Part shown: in pieces, positions 60,601 through 64,000 of the stretch
How the letters are laid out: every line of letters begins with the position of its first letter
Position numbering within the stretch: position 1 is the stretch's first letter
Assembly: GCA_013400155.1 (NCBI GenBank)
Contig: VXBM01000008.1
Location: forward strand, 1,404,029-1,468,028
Length of the DNA: 64,000 bases
Source: Helopsaltes ochotensis
Taxonomy: Eukaryota > Chordata > Aves > Passeriformes > Locustellidae
Reading direction: 5' to 3'
The notes under the pieces: generated by a model
Told to the model about the DNA's origin: nothing
The model's input: the letters and a program-made list of their open reading frames with translations, nothing else
The model's database searches: none
Made by a program: the position numbers and the translations under genes

Positions 60601-61354
60601 TTCATGCAGATGATGCAGTTTTTTTCTAATTTGGAATAATTGAAAATACAGTAAAAAGGTTTGAACTATTATAGATTGGTTTTAAGAGTTCATTAGGAAT
60701 GAGAACTGGTATTGAAGAATTACAGGCAAACTGAAACCCAGAAAACATTCTATAAGTATTTTACACTGTTTGTATTAATTGGACTGTGTAAAAGTGTGCC
60801 CAGTATCTGAGTTTTCTGAGTATTCTGCCACTGTCTGGCATGGTAAACTACTTTTAAGACAAATTTCCTTCTTTTCCTCTTAGTAAGGAGAGAGATACAT
60901 GCACATTTATTCTCACAATTACTTCTCCTTAACAGAGTAACTGAGACTTTCTGCAGAAAATCACTTGATAAACCATAAAAATGTAGTTTGGTAAAGGTTT
61001 TGGTGAGAGAATTACATGAGATAAGACTTTAAGTCCTTATTCTTGAATAGAGTGTGCAGGAAATATGGAAATAGACATAGTAAATAACATGATGTACTGA
61101 ATATTGCTATATCTTTTGGCTTGATGGTATGTGATGACTCTTACTAAAATAATTGCATATAAAATTCTATGTTTCAGTGTACTCAGACTTGTGGAGATGG
61201 AATAAAGACAAGACTGGTGATTTGTCAACTTCCCACTGGCCAAATATTGGGTGATCAAAACTGTGAAATTCTAGACAAGCCACCTAACATGGCACAATGT
61301 AATGTGCATTCTTGCCCTGGTGATGTTTCTTGGCATCGGGGACCATGGAAATCG
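2995..61354 (+). CDS. ADAMTS20: ADAMTS20, secreted zinc metalloprotease (27 internal coding exons; both ends missing)
   Basis: Exons: 2995-3341, 14780-14942, 18022-18281, 29745-29828, 30535-30659, 31977-32017, 32332-32437, 33519-33665, 34317-34458, 35727-35831, 42590-42735, 44095-44276, 44372-44508, 45629-45746, 49285-49380, 50627-50793, 50903-51032, 52080-52206, 52895-53105, 53598-53762, 54448-54612, 56265-56387, 57434-57541, 58570-58734, 58949-59239, 59574-59735, 61178-61354. All introns are GT-AG and the frame stays open for 1396 codons. Order seen: prodomain, furin site RKKR, catalytic domain with HELGHVFNVPHD, disintegrin-like, TSR1, Cys-rich, spacer, TSR2-TSR10, start of TSR11. Family knowledge: ADAMTS20 acts outside the cell, cleaves versican, and in mouse affects melanoblast survival (belted) and, with ADAMTS9, palate closure. 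It is assigned to ADAMTS20 rather than ADAMTS9 from prodomain, spacer and TSR wording recalled from the human proteins. TSR11 remainder to TSR15 and the GON domain are expected past the right edge. Confidence 0.93.
3342..14779. other. Intron 2 (11.4 kb)
   Basis: Long AT-rich intron between the two prodomain exons. It holds a 16-base unit (tgttttatgtgactac) duplicated in tandem at 7133-7164, a short CA run near 8914-8925, T-rich runs at about 4171-4184 and 12651-12685, and protein-like antisense open frames at 8390-8920 and 10846-12330 described in the findings. No spliced gene, RNA gene or clear transposon was recognised. Confidence 0.7.
7133..7164. repeat. Perfect 2 x 16-bp tandem duplication
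   Basis: The unit tgttttatgtgactac occurs twice head to tail without mismatch inside intron 2. It looks like a recent local duplication with no evident function. Confidence 0.9.
14780..14942 (+). CDS. ADAMTS20: ADAMTS20 exon 3: prodomain
   Basis: Acceptor tttcag, donor gtatag; 54 codons plus one base. It continues the prodomain after CGGL and reads MGTFKAHDGEYILEPLMKAD, then an acidic stretch and HNKPHLIYR, blocks that I recall as matching the ADAMTS20 and ADAMTS9 prodomains closely. Near its end is the segment YKPCEVS; that cysteine is a candidate for the one that holds the active-site zinc in the latent zymogen, although other prodomain cysteines also exist. Confidence 0.92.
15470..15730 (+). 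mobile_element. Decayed CR1-type LINE fragment (ORF2, between endonuclease and reverse transcriptase)
   Basis: In one forward frame starting near 15479 the DNA reads DFQRVGFGLFRALVQSVP, then a stop, then NNKGVQKGWT, another stop and FKKEIFQVQGKAIPMC. This follows the pattern I recall for the linker after the endonuclease domain of avian CR1 ORF2. At least three in-frame stops show that it is a dead copy. It is identified by memory of the repeat's wording, so the exact subfamily is unknown. Confidence 0.6.
17860..17897. repeat. T-rich low-complexity tract
   Basis: A run of 16 T followed by further T runs broken by gtgg and gtg. It lies about 125 bases upstream of the exon 4 acceptor, within intron 3, and is simple sequence. 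Confidence 0.85.
18022..18281 (+). CDS. ADAMTS20: ADAMTS20 exon 4: end of prodomain, furin site, start of metalloprotease
   Basis: Acceptor ttacag, donor gtaagt. The first half codes for the poorly conserved end of the prodomain, including an NLS sequon in ALNNLSIED. RKKR at 18162-18173 is the proprotein convertase site that releases the mature enzyme, which begins FLSYPRYVEVMVTADTKMV. The exon ends HHGQNLQHYVLTLMSI, the first helix of the catalytic domain. The FLSYPR start is shared by ADAMTS9 and ADAMTS20. Confidence 0.95.
20354..20402 (-). mobile_element. Short CR1 3'-end remnant
   Basis: The sequence reads ggaatcacagaa, then ttggaagtcatctgatccaa and ccctctcctg. This is the reverse complement of the CR1 3' terminus with its middle part deleted. 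It is only about 49 bases long. Confidence 0.6.
22985..23580 (+). mobile_element. CR1 LINE, 5'-truncated 3' part
   Basis: Recognised from recurring CR1 wording: gtgcccaggcagccaagaaa, then an antique ORF2 C-terminal stretch with agtgattgtccccgtgtact and ctggagcacaagtcatatga, then the 3' untranslated part ending in ctacctaagtgattctattt, close to the 8-bp terminal motif of CR1. Internal deletions and substitutions mean it is inactive. Both the 5' truncation and the lack of a poly-A tail fit CR1 retrotransposition. Confidence 0.85.
24153..24710 (-). mobile_element. Solo LTR of an avian endogenous retrovirus, antisense to ADAMTS20
   Basis: The left part reads tccccagctggcaattaag, then gggttgagataaagacagtt, and the right part ends accctagccaaaaccaacaca. 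On the minus strand the order is U3, R, U5, with the U5-like end reading ctgtctttatctcaaccc. It is co-linear with the copy at 47850-48394 over most of its length. No gag, pol or env sequence is attached, so it is a solo LTR left by recombination. Target-site duplication is not evident. Confidence 0.75.
27225..27690 (+). mobile_element. CR1 LINE fragment, reverse transcriptase region (dead)
   Basis: Forward frames carry the CR1 reverse transcriptase pattern: CKAFDTAPHYNLASKLERYG, then a stop and frame change, then MSGVPQGSVLEPTLFNIFIS and LSKFLDDTKFSD. The last contains a DDTK core in place of the usual catalytic ADD. An 90-codon frame (27361-27633) is only a fragment of ORF2. The interruption before 27361 and the truncation show it is a pseudogene-like relic. 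Confidence 0.85.
29745..29828 (+). CDS. ADAMTS20: ADAMTS20 exon 5: metalloprotease
   Basis: Acceptor tttag after a T-rich tract, donor gtaaga; exactly 28 codons in phase 0 at both ends. It reads VSAIYKDSTIGNLINIVIVK and ends LIVIHNEQ, the conserved helix and strand of the ADAMTS catalytic domain. It is too short to stand out as an open frame and was placed by matching phases and family wording. The next intron (706 bp) shows nothing recognised. Confidence 0.93.
30535..30659 (+). CDS. ADAMTS20: ADAMTS20 exon 6: metalloprotease
   Basis: Acceptor gcttag, donor gtacag. It encodes EGPAITFNAATTLRNFCLWQ and, after a short linker, THPSHHDTAVLIT, the segment that leads into the zinc-binding helix. 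It ends with two bases of an arginine codon completed by exon 7. An open frame runs past the donor into an LTR that begins only 75 bases after the exon, but that extension is not family-like. Confidence 0.93.
30735..31245 (-). mobile_element. Solo LTR of a second endogenous retrovirus family, antisense
   Basis: Read on the minus strand it starts tggaattgttaaaag and ends cagggagtttca, the TG...CA form of LTRs. A TATA-like ggataaatacc lies at 30974-30984, followed downstream by an attaaa polyadenylation-like signal near 30852-30860 and then a U5-like end. No internal viral genes flank it. Exact ends are uncertain because I see no matching target-site duplication. It fills about 40 percent of intron 6. 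Confidence 0.65.
31977..32017 (+). CDS. ADAMTS20: ADAMTS20 exon 7: metalloprotease (41-bp micro-exon)
   Basis: Acceptor ttcaag, donor gtgagt. One base completes the arginine from exon 6, 13 codons read EDICRAREKCDTL, and one base of the next glycine codon remains. It corresponds to the EDIC...KCDTLG segment of ADAMTS9/20, with two structural cysteines. The 314-bp intron that follows holds nothing recognised. Confidence 0.93.
32332..32437 (+). CDS. ADAMTS20: ADAMTS20 exon 8: zinc-binding active site
   Basis: Acceptor ttgcag, donor gtaagt. It reads LAELGTMCDPLRSC, then SVSEENGLSAAFTIAHELGH. The HELGH motif (32421-32435) gives two zinc-binding histidines and the catalytic glutamate, all intact. 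The exon ends inside the following valine codon, so the long zinc motif is split by intron 8. Several residues here look more like ADAMTS9 than human ADAMTS20. Confidence 0.95.
32438..33518. other. Intron 8 (1.1 kb)
   Basis: AT-rich intron that interrupts the zinc-binding motif. No repeat or gene was recognised. Confidence 0.7.
33519..33665 (+). CDS. ADAMTS20: ADAMTS20 exon 9: third zinc ligand and Met-turn
   Basis: Acceptor ttttag, donor gtgagt. It completes the motif as VFNVPHDD, with the third zinc-binding histidine at 33532-33534 and the following aspartate. The Met-turn methionine is at 33586-33588 in YHVMAPTLNY. It ends with WSKCSQKYITEFL and two bases of an aspartate codon. All catalytic residues expected of an active metzincin are present. 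The 651-bp intron that follows has a 9-base T-rich repeat (33699-33724) and a T run (34057-34073). Confidence 0.95.
34317..34458 (+). CDS. ADAMTS20: ADAMTS20 exon 10: end of catalytic domain, start of disintegrin-like domain
   Basis: Acceptor aacag, donor gtgagt. It reads TGYGECLLDKPSGRTYDLSS, then LPGSVYDVNKQCELTFGIGS and QVCPYL. TGYGECLLDKP and the LPGS stretch agree with ADAMTS20 as I recall it. Three cysteines of the disintegrin-like domain are in place. Despite its name this domain is not expected to bind integrins but to support substrate recognition. Confidence 0.95.
34459..35726. other. Intron 10 (1.3 kb)
   Basis: AT-rich intron; no repeat or gene recognised. Confidence 0.7.
35727..35831 (+). 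CDS. ADAMTS20: ADAMTS20 exon 11: disintegrin-like domain
   Basis: Acceptor tttag after a T run, donor gtaagc; 35 codons, phase 0 at both ends. It reads KQCKRLWCTSTEGAHKGCRT and then MPLADGTVCGVGM. Four cysteines match the family pattern, and LWCTSTE is a form I recall from ADAMTS20 rather than ADAMTS9. Confidence 0.94.
35832..42589. other. Intron 11 (6.8 kb)
   Basis: Long AT-rich intron. It holds a pure run of 31 A at 36571-36601, a homeodomain-site-rich stretch at about 37420-37850 discussed in the findings, and otherwise only short chance open frames. No transposon could be named. Confidence 0.65.
36571..36601. repeat. Poly-A homopolymer, 31 bp
   Basis: Thirty-one uninterrupted A residues. 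It could be a mononucleotide microsatellite or the tail of an old retroposed sequence; the sequence before it resembles no gene I recognise and no flanking duplication was seen. Confidence 0.9.
42590..42735 (+). CDS. ADAMTS20: ADAMTS20 exon 12: end of disintegrin-like domain, first half of TSR1
   Basis: Acceptor gtgcag, donor gtatgg. It starts HCRHGICVSREMELRPVDGE and moves into TSR1 with WGPWGPYSSCSRTCGGGIKS. WxxW is a C-mannosylation pattern and CSRTCG is an intact POFUT2 O-fucosylation motif (C-x-x-S/T-C-G). HCRHG and RPVDGEWGPW agree with ADAMTS20 as recalled (ADAMTS9 has a different lead-in). Confidence 0.95.
42736..44094. other. Intron 12 (1.4 kb)
   Basis: AT-rich intron that splits TSR1; no repeat or gene recognised. 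Confidence 0.7.
44095..44276 (+). CDS. ADAMTS20: ADAMTS20 exon 13: second half of TSR1, start of cysteine-rich domain
   Basis: Acceptor ttttag, donor gtaagt. It completes TSR1 with GGKYCVGRRMKFRSCNTDSC and opens the cysteine-rich domain with DFREQQCSEFDGKHFNINGL and then VRWLPKYSG. The RFRSCNTDSCPKG form is the ADAMTS20-type ending. The next intron is only 95 bp. Confidence 0.95.
44372..44508 (+). CDS. ADAMTS20: ADAMTS20 exon 14: cysteine-rich domain
   Basis: Acceptor ttccag, donor gtattt, which departs from consensus. It reads MKDRCKLFCRVSGTTSYYQL, then DRVADGTPCGAETNDLCVQG and LCR. The domain is thought to contribute exosites for proteoglycan substrates such as versican. Confidence 0.95.
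44509..45628. other. Intron 14 (1.1 kb)
   Basis: AT-rich intron; no repeat or gene recognised. Confidence 0.7.
45629..45746 (+). CDS. ADAMTS20: ADAMTS20 exon 15: end of cysteine-rich domain
   Basis: Acceptor tgtag, donor gtatgt. It encodes [20 protein letters not shown], then GGDNSSCKTLAGTFNSAHY. CGVCGGDNSSC is one of the most conserved ADAMTS signatures and contains an NSS sequon. It ends with the first base of a glycine codon. Confidence 0.95.
45747..49284. other. Intron 15 (3.5 kb)
   Basis: AT-rich intron carrying an antisense solo LTR at 47850-48394. Nothing else was recognised in it. Confidence 0.7.
47850..48394 (-). mobile_element. Solo LTR, same avian family as 24153-24710, antisense
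   Basis: On the plus strand it runs from tgtcatggcttaaccccagc to tcaaacccagtaca, so on the minus strand it begins TGTACT and ends ATGACA. Internal landmarks shared with the 24-kb copy include cttcccatgggcaggcagg, ggtctgggatatccct and atcaaca before ccaaaa. The five bases on its left (aaatt) and right (aaatg) agree at four positions, consistent with an aged target-site duplication. A tataaaa-like box is only weakly preserved, and no internal viral sequence remains. Confidence 0.8.
49285..49380 (+). CDS. ADAMTS20: ADAMTS20 exon 16: spacer domain
   Basis: Acceptor ttgcag, donor gtaaaa. It reads YNVVVNIPKGATNIDIQQHS and then YSGKPEDDNYL, the start of the cysteine-poor spacer, a beta-sandwich used in substrate binding. 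It was placed by phase (two bases complete a glycine, one base is left over). Confidence 0.95.
49381..50626. other. Intron 16 (1.2 kb)
   Basis: AT-rich intron; an A/T palindromic low-complexity patch lies at about 50131-50165. Nothing else recognised. Confidence 0.7.
50627..50793 (+). CDS. ADAMTS20: ADAMTS20 exon 17: spacer domain
   Basis: Acceptor ttacag-type (ttcacag), donor gtccat, which is weak. It reads LSDTHGNFILNGNFVVSMSK, then REINIQGAIFEYSGSNNTIE and RINSTDRVEEELTLQ. NNT and NST are potential N-glycosylation sites. The SGSNN...ERINST pattern is ADAMTS20-like. The next intron is only 109 bp. Confidence 0.94.
50903..51032 (+). CDS. ADAMTS20: ADAMTS20 exon 18: end of spacer, start of TSR2
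   Basis: Acceptor atcaag, donor gtactg. It reads VLCVGNLYNPDVRYSFNVPI, then SDLFTWDPYGPWQDCSRMCQ. The LCVGNLYNPDV and FTWDPYGPW wording matches ADAMTS20. TSR2 has CSRMCQ in place of the fucosylation motif; as I recall the human protein, it also lacks it. Confidence 0.95.
51033..52079. other. Intron 18 (1.0 kb)
   Basis: AT-rich intron; no repeat or gene recognised. Confidence 0.7.
52080..52206 (+). CDS. ADAMTS20: ADAMTS20 exon 19: TSR2
   Basis: Acceptor ttcaag, donor gtaaaa. It reads IRRRRMTCIRKSDHVVVPDQ, then RCELVPAVPSVFEECNTECE, finishing TSR2 and its last cysteines. It ends with two bases of an arginine codon. The basic start RRRR lies in the strand after the first TSR cysteines and might bind heparan-like glycans (inference). 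The 688-bp intron that follows shows nothing recognised. Confidence 0.94.
52895..53105 (+). CDS. ADAMTS20: ADAMTS20 exon 20: TSR3 and start of TSR4
   Basis: Acceptor ttttag, donor gtacag. It reads WHSVGKSDCTSKCGPGHRSI, then EIHCIKYSISRGL, DDKYCADQRKP and CHGDC, and then the lead of TSR4, WHYTEWSE. TSR3 (CTSKCG) has lysine where fucosylation needs Ser/Thr, as in human. The exon ends immediately before the first TSR4 cysteine. The 492-bp intron that follows shows nothing recognised. Confidence 0.95.
53598..53762 (+). CDS. ADAMTS20: ADAMTS20 exon 21: TSR4 and start of TSR5
   Basis: Acceptor ccacag, donor gtaatg; 55 codons, phase 0. It starts CSRSCARGVRTREAFCMNNL, continues to CNEFLCP and then opens TSR5 with SWLVSDWSE. 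The residue after the second cysteine is alanine (GCG at 53613-53615) where the O-fucosylation motif has glycine. The 685-bp intron that follows shows nothing recognised. Confidence 0.95.
54448..54612 (+). CDS. ADAMTS20: ADAMTS20 exon 22: TSR5 and start of TSR6
   Basis: Acceptor ttacag, donor gtgagt; 55 codons, phase 0. It reads CPVTCGKGMKHRQVWCQLND, then RPESVTTCEPHECA, then SWQVGPWGS of TSR6. CPVTCG is an intact fucosylation motif. CASWQVGPWG is the ADAMTS20-type link between repeats. Confidence 0.95.
54613..56264. other. Intron 22 (1.7 kb)
   Basis: AT-rich intron with a partial LTR remnant at about 55875-56105. Otherwise nothing recognised. Confidence 0.7.
55875..56105 (-). mobile_element. 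Partial, diverged LTR of the same family as 24 kb and 48 kb copies
   Basis: It contains tctttattgctgagcatta, ccctttgatcaggtcagctg, tgttccctcccagtct and cagcctactcac in the same order as the middle of the two fuller LTR copies, with a gap-free but diverged alignment. Both ends are missing. It is oriented like the other two. Confidence 0.6.
56265..56387 (+). CDS. ADAMTS20: ADAMTS20 exon 23: TSR6
   Basis: Acceptor caacag, donor gtgagt; 41 codons, phase 0. It reads CAVTCGRGFQVRAVKCVTGR, then YRVILSDNSQCNAATRPTDT and Q. CAVTCG is an intact fucosylation motif. This is one of the few TSRs here interrupted by an intron in its second half. Confidence 0.95.
56388..57433. other. Intron 23 (1.0 kb)
   Basis: Contains the second assembly gap (56781-56962). 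The sequence around it has ttggtat repeated on both sides. No gene recognised. Confidence 0.7.
56781..56962. other. Assembly gap (182 N) inside intron 23
   Basis: A run of N between exon 23 and exon 24. Phases of the two flanking exons match (0 to 0), so no coding exon needs to be hidden here. Confidence 0.95.
57434..57541 (+). CDS. ADAMTS20: ADAMTS20 exon 24: end of TSR6, linker, start of TSR7
   Basis: Acceptor ccacag, donor gtaagt; 36 codons, phase 0. It reads ECELPSCPENTKLWTTLLPL, then VHVGKVTQWRYGSWTP. The stretch between the last TSR6 cysteine and TQWRYGSW is a 20-residue linker unrelated to the TSR fold, at the place where human ADAMTS9 and ADAMTS20 also carry linkers. Confidence 0.94.
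57542..58569. other. Intron 24 (1.0 kb)
   Basis: AT-rich intron; no repeat or gene recognised. Confidence 0.7.
58570..58734 (+). CDS. ADAMTS20: ADAMTS20 exon 25: TSR7 and start of TSR8
   Basis: Acceptor gacag, donor gtaagt; 55 codons, phase 0. It reads CSASCGKGDRARYVSCRDAH, then LCAHLPRPAEISSCFTPCG and EWKVGNWSP. CSASCG is an intact fucosylation motif, and AHLPRPAEI with CFTPCGEW is distinctive of ADAMTS20. Confidence 0.96.
58949..59239 (+). CDS. ADAMTS20: ADAMTS20 exon 26: TSR8, long linker, start of TSR9
   Basis: Acceptor ggtcag, donor gtaaga; 97 codons, phase 0, the longest of the TSR exons. It starts CTVTCDSGIVTRQVICVNYH and ends the repeat with CNMPPCPP. A linker of roughly 45 residues rich in proline and histidine follows (for example VYHHVPKIHDHPSHFPE), then QWRTGPWGA of TSR9. 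Aspartate (GAC at 58964-58966) stands where glycine completes the fucosylation motif. The 334-bp intron that follows shows nothing recognised. Confidence 0.95.
59574..59735 (+). CDS. ADAMTS20: ADAMTS20 exon 27: TSR9 and start of TSR10
   Basis: Acceptor ggtag, donor gtaaga; 54 codons, phase 0. It reads CSSTCAGGFHRRVVVCQDEE, then CDEATKPSESRHCDSGPCP and QWNFGSWGE. CSSTCA departs from the fucosylation motif, and as recalled the mammalian paralogue sequences do too at this repeat. Confidence 0.95.
59736..61177. other. Intron 27 (1.4 kb)
   Basis: AT-rich intron; no repeat or gene recognised. Confidence 0.7.
61178..61354 (+). CDS. ADAMTS20: ADAMTS20 exon 28: TSR10 and start of TSR11 (last exon in view)
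   Basis: Acceptor tttcag, donor gtacga; 59 codons, phase 0. It reads CTQTCGDGIKTRLVICQLPT, then CEILDKPPNMAQCNVHSCP, then DVSWHRGPWKS, which opens TSR11. CTQTCG is an intact fucosylation motif. Because it ends in phase 0 just before a TSR cysteine and no stop codon is reached, the gene must continue to the right of the window. Confidence 0.95.
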
Positions 61355-64000
61355 GTACGATAGCATTAAGTAACATTTTTTGCTTTCTTGTTTTTTCTGT
61401 CATTCTATTTCTTATTGTCTTTTAAAAGACTTTATGTCATTATTTTATTTGATGACAGTGAAATAATAATGCATGTGGAAAATAGTCTATGTAGTTTTAT
61501 AAAAAAATTGTTCCTGCAGTGATAGAATTGAGTTCCTTCAGTGGGAACAGAATCATGCTCTGTAAAACATCATTTTGAAAACTACCTGAAGTCATCATAA
61601 CTGATAACAGTACCTAATAGGTCTTCCATTTGGAAGGGTTACAGTTTGATACGTGTTTAAATTTAAAAGTTTATGCTGTAAATTATGCTATAGTATTTAT
61701 ATTTGCAAAAACACCCTAAACTTTTTAGTGCATAACTTTTTTCCTATAGTATATTGAAGTATAAAATAACTCACGTCCATGTATATTACACTCTGTCATC
61801 AAATATTTTACTCCATATTACTTGTACATTTGTGTATAAAAGTTTATACTAGTGTTTTGAAAACAGGGACTAATTAAAGTTATCTATGTATAATTATATA
61901 TGTAACTATAATATGTTATTGTCTACATGTCACTGTCTATTAATGTGTAAAAATGCCTACTGTAATCACCATTAATCTTTAAAATTGCCGCTAGCAGATT
62001 ATTAGCATACTGAAGTAATCACAGCAAGCTCCGCAATATAGAGCACATTATAATTCCCAAGCTATGAATTTGACAACGATATTGATTATTGTGCTAAATT
62101 CTAAGGGGAATCATGGCAATCAAAGGAGGTTGGATCCAGTTCTGGTTCCATCAAAATCAGCAAAAAATCTGTCATTGACATCACTGGGAGATGTTTTGGG
62201 ACAACACTTATTTGGGGTTTTTATTAATAAAATTATGTAATTTGTTTCTTTGAATTAATATGGCAGGATTTTAAATTTTTTTCTGATTTCAACTAGAACA
62301 ATTGCTAATGTTTTATATAAGCTATTTTAATTTATTGCAAAGAGACTGTAAAATGTAAGTTTGATTTTATGGTTTACCACAGTTGTCCCTTTCTTCCACT
62401 ACACAAAGCAGAGTTTAGAGTTTGTGTTTAGCAGACACCAAATCATCTTATTTAGCCATTTTCCAAATAATTAGCGGTGACTTGCTAATATTCATCAGGT
62501 GCTAAGAAGACAAGCAGGGTTGAGCACACAGTTACCTTTGAACTCAGTGTTTGTTTTCCTTTTAGATCAAGAATTATTCACAACCTGTTCATTCCCTGAG
62601 TAATTGTTTGCTCTACATTAATAGATTACCATTAGATCTTGTATTGTGAATGTTGTGTATGGCTTAGTTTTATAAATATTTTCATGTTGGTTTATTTCTC
62701 AAGTGACATAAAAAGCCATTTTTATCCTTCAAAAACTAAGTTTAGAATGGATTCTATTTATCAAAGAGAGAGACCGCTAATATTTGATTGCAAGCTGTAT
62801 GGTTGAGCCATAAAGATTTAATTTCATAACAATATCTCATGCTGCAGAAACAAATGTAGCAGATCTAGGAAATAAAAGCAGGCTCACATATTGAATATAC
62901 TGTCACAATTGAATAATTTCGCTAGTTTGAATACAACCACCACAGAGACTTAGTTGGTTTTTGTTGCTGTTTAAGCAGAGCAAAATTTATTCATTAAGGA
63001 TGACTATTAGGAAGGAGTAGTAAAAGCTTTACTCACAGGAACTGTTGTAGCCTAGTACAAACACCTTTGTTTAGCCATGGTTGGCTAGTGATTTGTTAGT
63101 TTGGCAATAGATCATGGCCTTGCTTATCTTACACATTCTGGCATAAAATAGGCTCTAATACAGGAACTGCTAATGACTAGATGCTCTCTGGCTGCTGAAG
63201 TCCTCAAGCCTGTCACATCTACACTTATCCCCTTCTTTATAAGATTGCAAGAACCAGACAAATAACTATTTATATTTTTTCATAGGAGTGTTGAATAATA
63301 TTTCTGTGCCAGGTGAGCAATGCATCGAGCTTTTGTGTCTACTAGTGGGATTCCAGAGTTAAAACCTAAGCAGAAACTGTAATGCAAGAGTAGATGGTCT
63401 TGGAAGGCTTTTCCAACTCCCTAGATTCTGTGATTCTAACTTCTTCCACTAGCTATCACTATATATTTGAGAATAGAGGACTTTTAGCAGTATGCCTTCT
63501 AAATACATTTGTTTTATTACTATTATAGTTATTAATTAATTTTGCACAACATAATTAACATAAAACATATGTTTTAAATGCACAAAAGGCCCTTTCAAGG
63601 CAGGTTCAGTTTACGATTTGAAGCCAGAATTCTGGTTGATGCTTTCTGCAGTTTAGCAGCTGTTGGCTGTTACACTTTATAGTGTCTGTCAGTGACTGCT
63701 GGAGCTGACCCTCACAAAGGTTAAAGGCTGTGTAGTCCTCTGCTTCTGGCTTCTGCAGTTGTCCAATTGGATGTGAGGCAAGTAGATCTCAAATGCTAAA
63801 GGTTTGTACCTTTAACTTTTATGTATTTTCTAAAGATTTTAGGAAGTTTGTGCAGGAATTACACTTGAGGACTAGAATAAGTTATTCGTACATGAGAAGA
63901 CAATACCTTCAGGCTTTGCATAGTGAGGAAAGTTTGTTCACATTTTTGGACAACAAGAATTTTGATAAATTTAGGAGTTTGAAGTTTGATCTTATTTTTG
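61355..64000. other. Start of intron 28 (at least 2.6 kb, runs off the window)
   Basis: No TSR-like exon (a phase-0 exon starting with a CxxTCG codon series) was found up to the right edge. A candidate conserved non-coding stretch lies at about 61950-62560 and a short CR1 end at 63388-63438. Confidence 0.65.
63388..63438 (+). mobile_element. Short CR1 3'-end remnant
   Basis: The wording gagtagatggtcttggaagg then cttttccaactccctagatt and ctgtgattct matches the last 50 bases of CR1 elements, with the octamer-like end present once or twice. The rest of the element is absent. Confidence 0.65.

Noticed and set aside
2995..61354. Gene is ADAMTS9 rather than ADAMTS20
   Set aside because: The catalytic exons resemble ADAMTS9, but the prodomain block with VNEFGEVFP, the spacer end with LCVGNLYNPDV followed by FTWDPYGPW, and TSR7 with AHLPRPAEI match ADAMTS20 as recalled. 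A phylogeny would settle it.
1..64000. CRISPR arrays, operons, tRNA or rRNA genes, phage or plasmid features
   Set aside because: No regularly spaced direct repeats, no gene clusters without introns, and no cloverleaf or rRNA core sequence noticed. The window is a single intron-rich vertebrate gene.

Overview
The window is vertebrate nuclear DNA, almost certainly from a bird. It has long AT-rich introns, GT-AG splice sites, decayed CR1 LINE copies (the dominant avian retrotransposon), and solo LTRs of a family I recognise from avian, probably neoavian, genomes. It is essentially one gene, read left to right: ADAMTS20, a secreted zinc metalloprotease of the GON-1 subgroup (sister of ADAMTS9).

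Layout: 1-1.86 kb is upstream sequence with no recognised gene. A GC/CpG-rich stretch (about 1860-2994), broken by a 720-base assembly gap, probably holds the promoter and the missing signal-peptide exon. I resolved 27 coding exons from 2995 to 61354. Joined, they give 4190 bases, i.e. two bases of a split codon plus exactly 1396 codons, with every phase matching and no stop or frameshift. The order is: prodomain (2995-18173) ending in a furin site; metalloprotease domain with HELGH zinc site and Met-turn (18174 to about 33665); disintegrin-like domain (34317 to about 42630); first thrombospondin repeat (TSR1); cysteine-rich domain (44095-45746); spacer (49285 to about 50980); then TSR2 to TSR10 and the start of TSR11 (about 50981-61354). 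The remaining TSRs and the GON domain should lie beyond the right edge.

The non-coding part is introns. It contains CR1 LINE fragments, three antisense LTR pieces of one family, one antisense solo LTR of another family 75 bases past an exon, simple repeats, a second assembly gap of 182 bases, and a few stretches that look like candidate conserved enhancers. No CRISPR array, RNA gene, operon or bacterial-style system is present. The points most worth checking are the hidden or alternative N-terminus, loss of the O-fucosylation motif in two TSRs, ADAMTS9-like residues around the active site, a weak splice donor, the exon-proximal LTR, and protein-like antisense frames in the first long intron. 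Exon numbers assume one unseen upstream exon.
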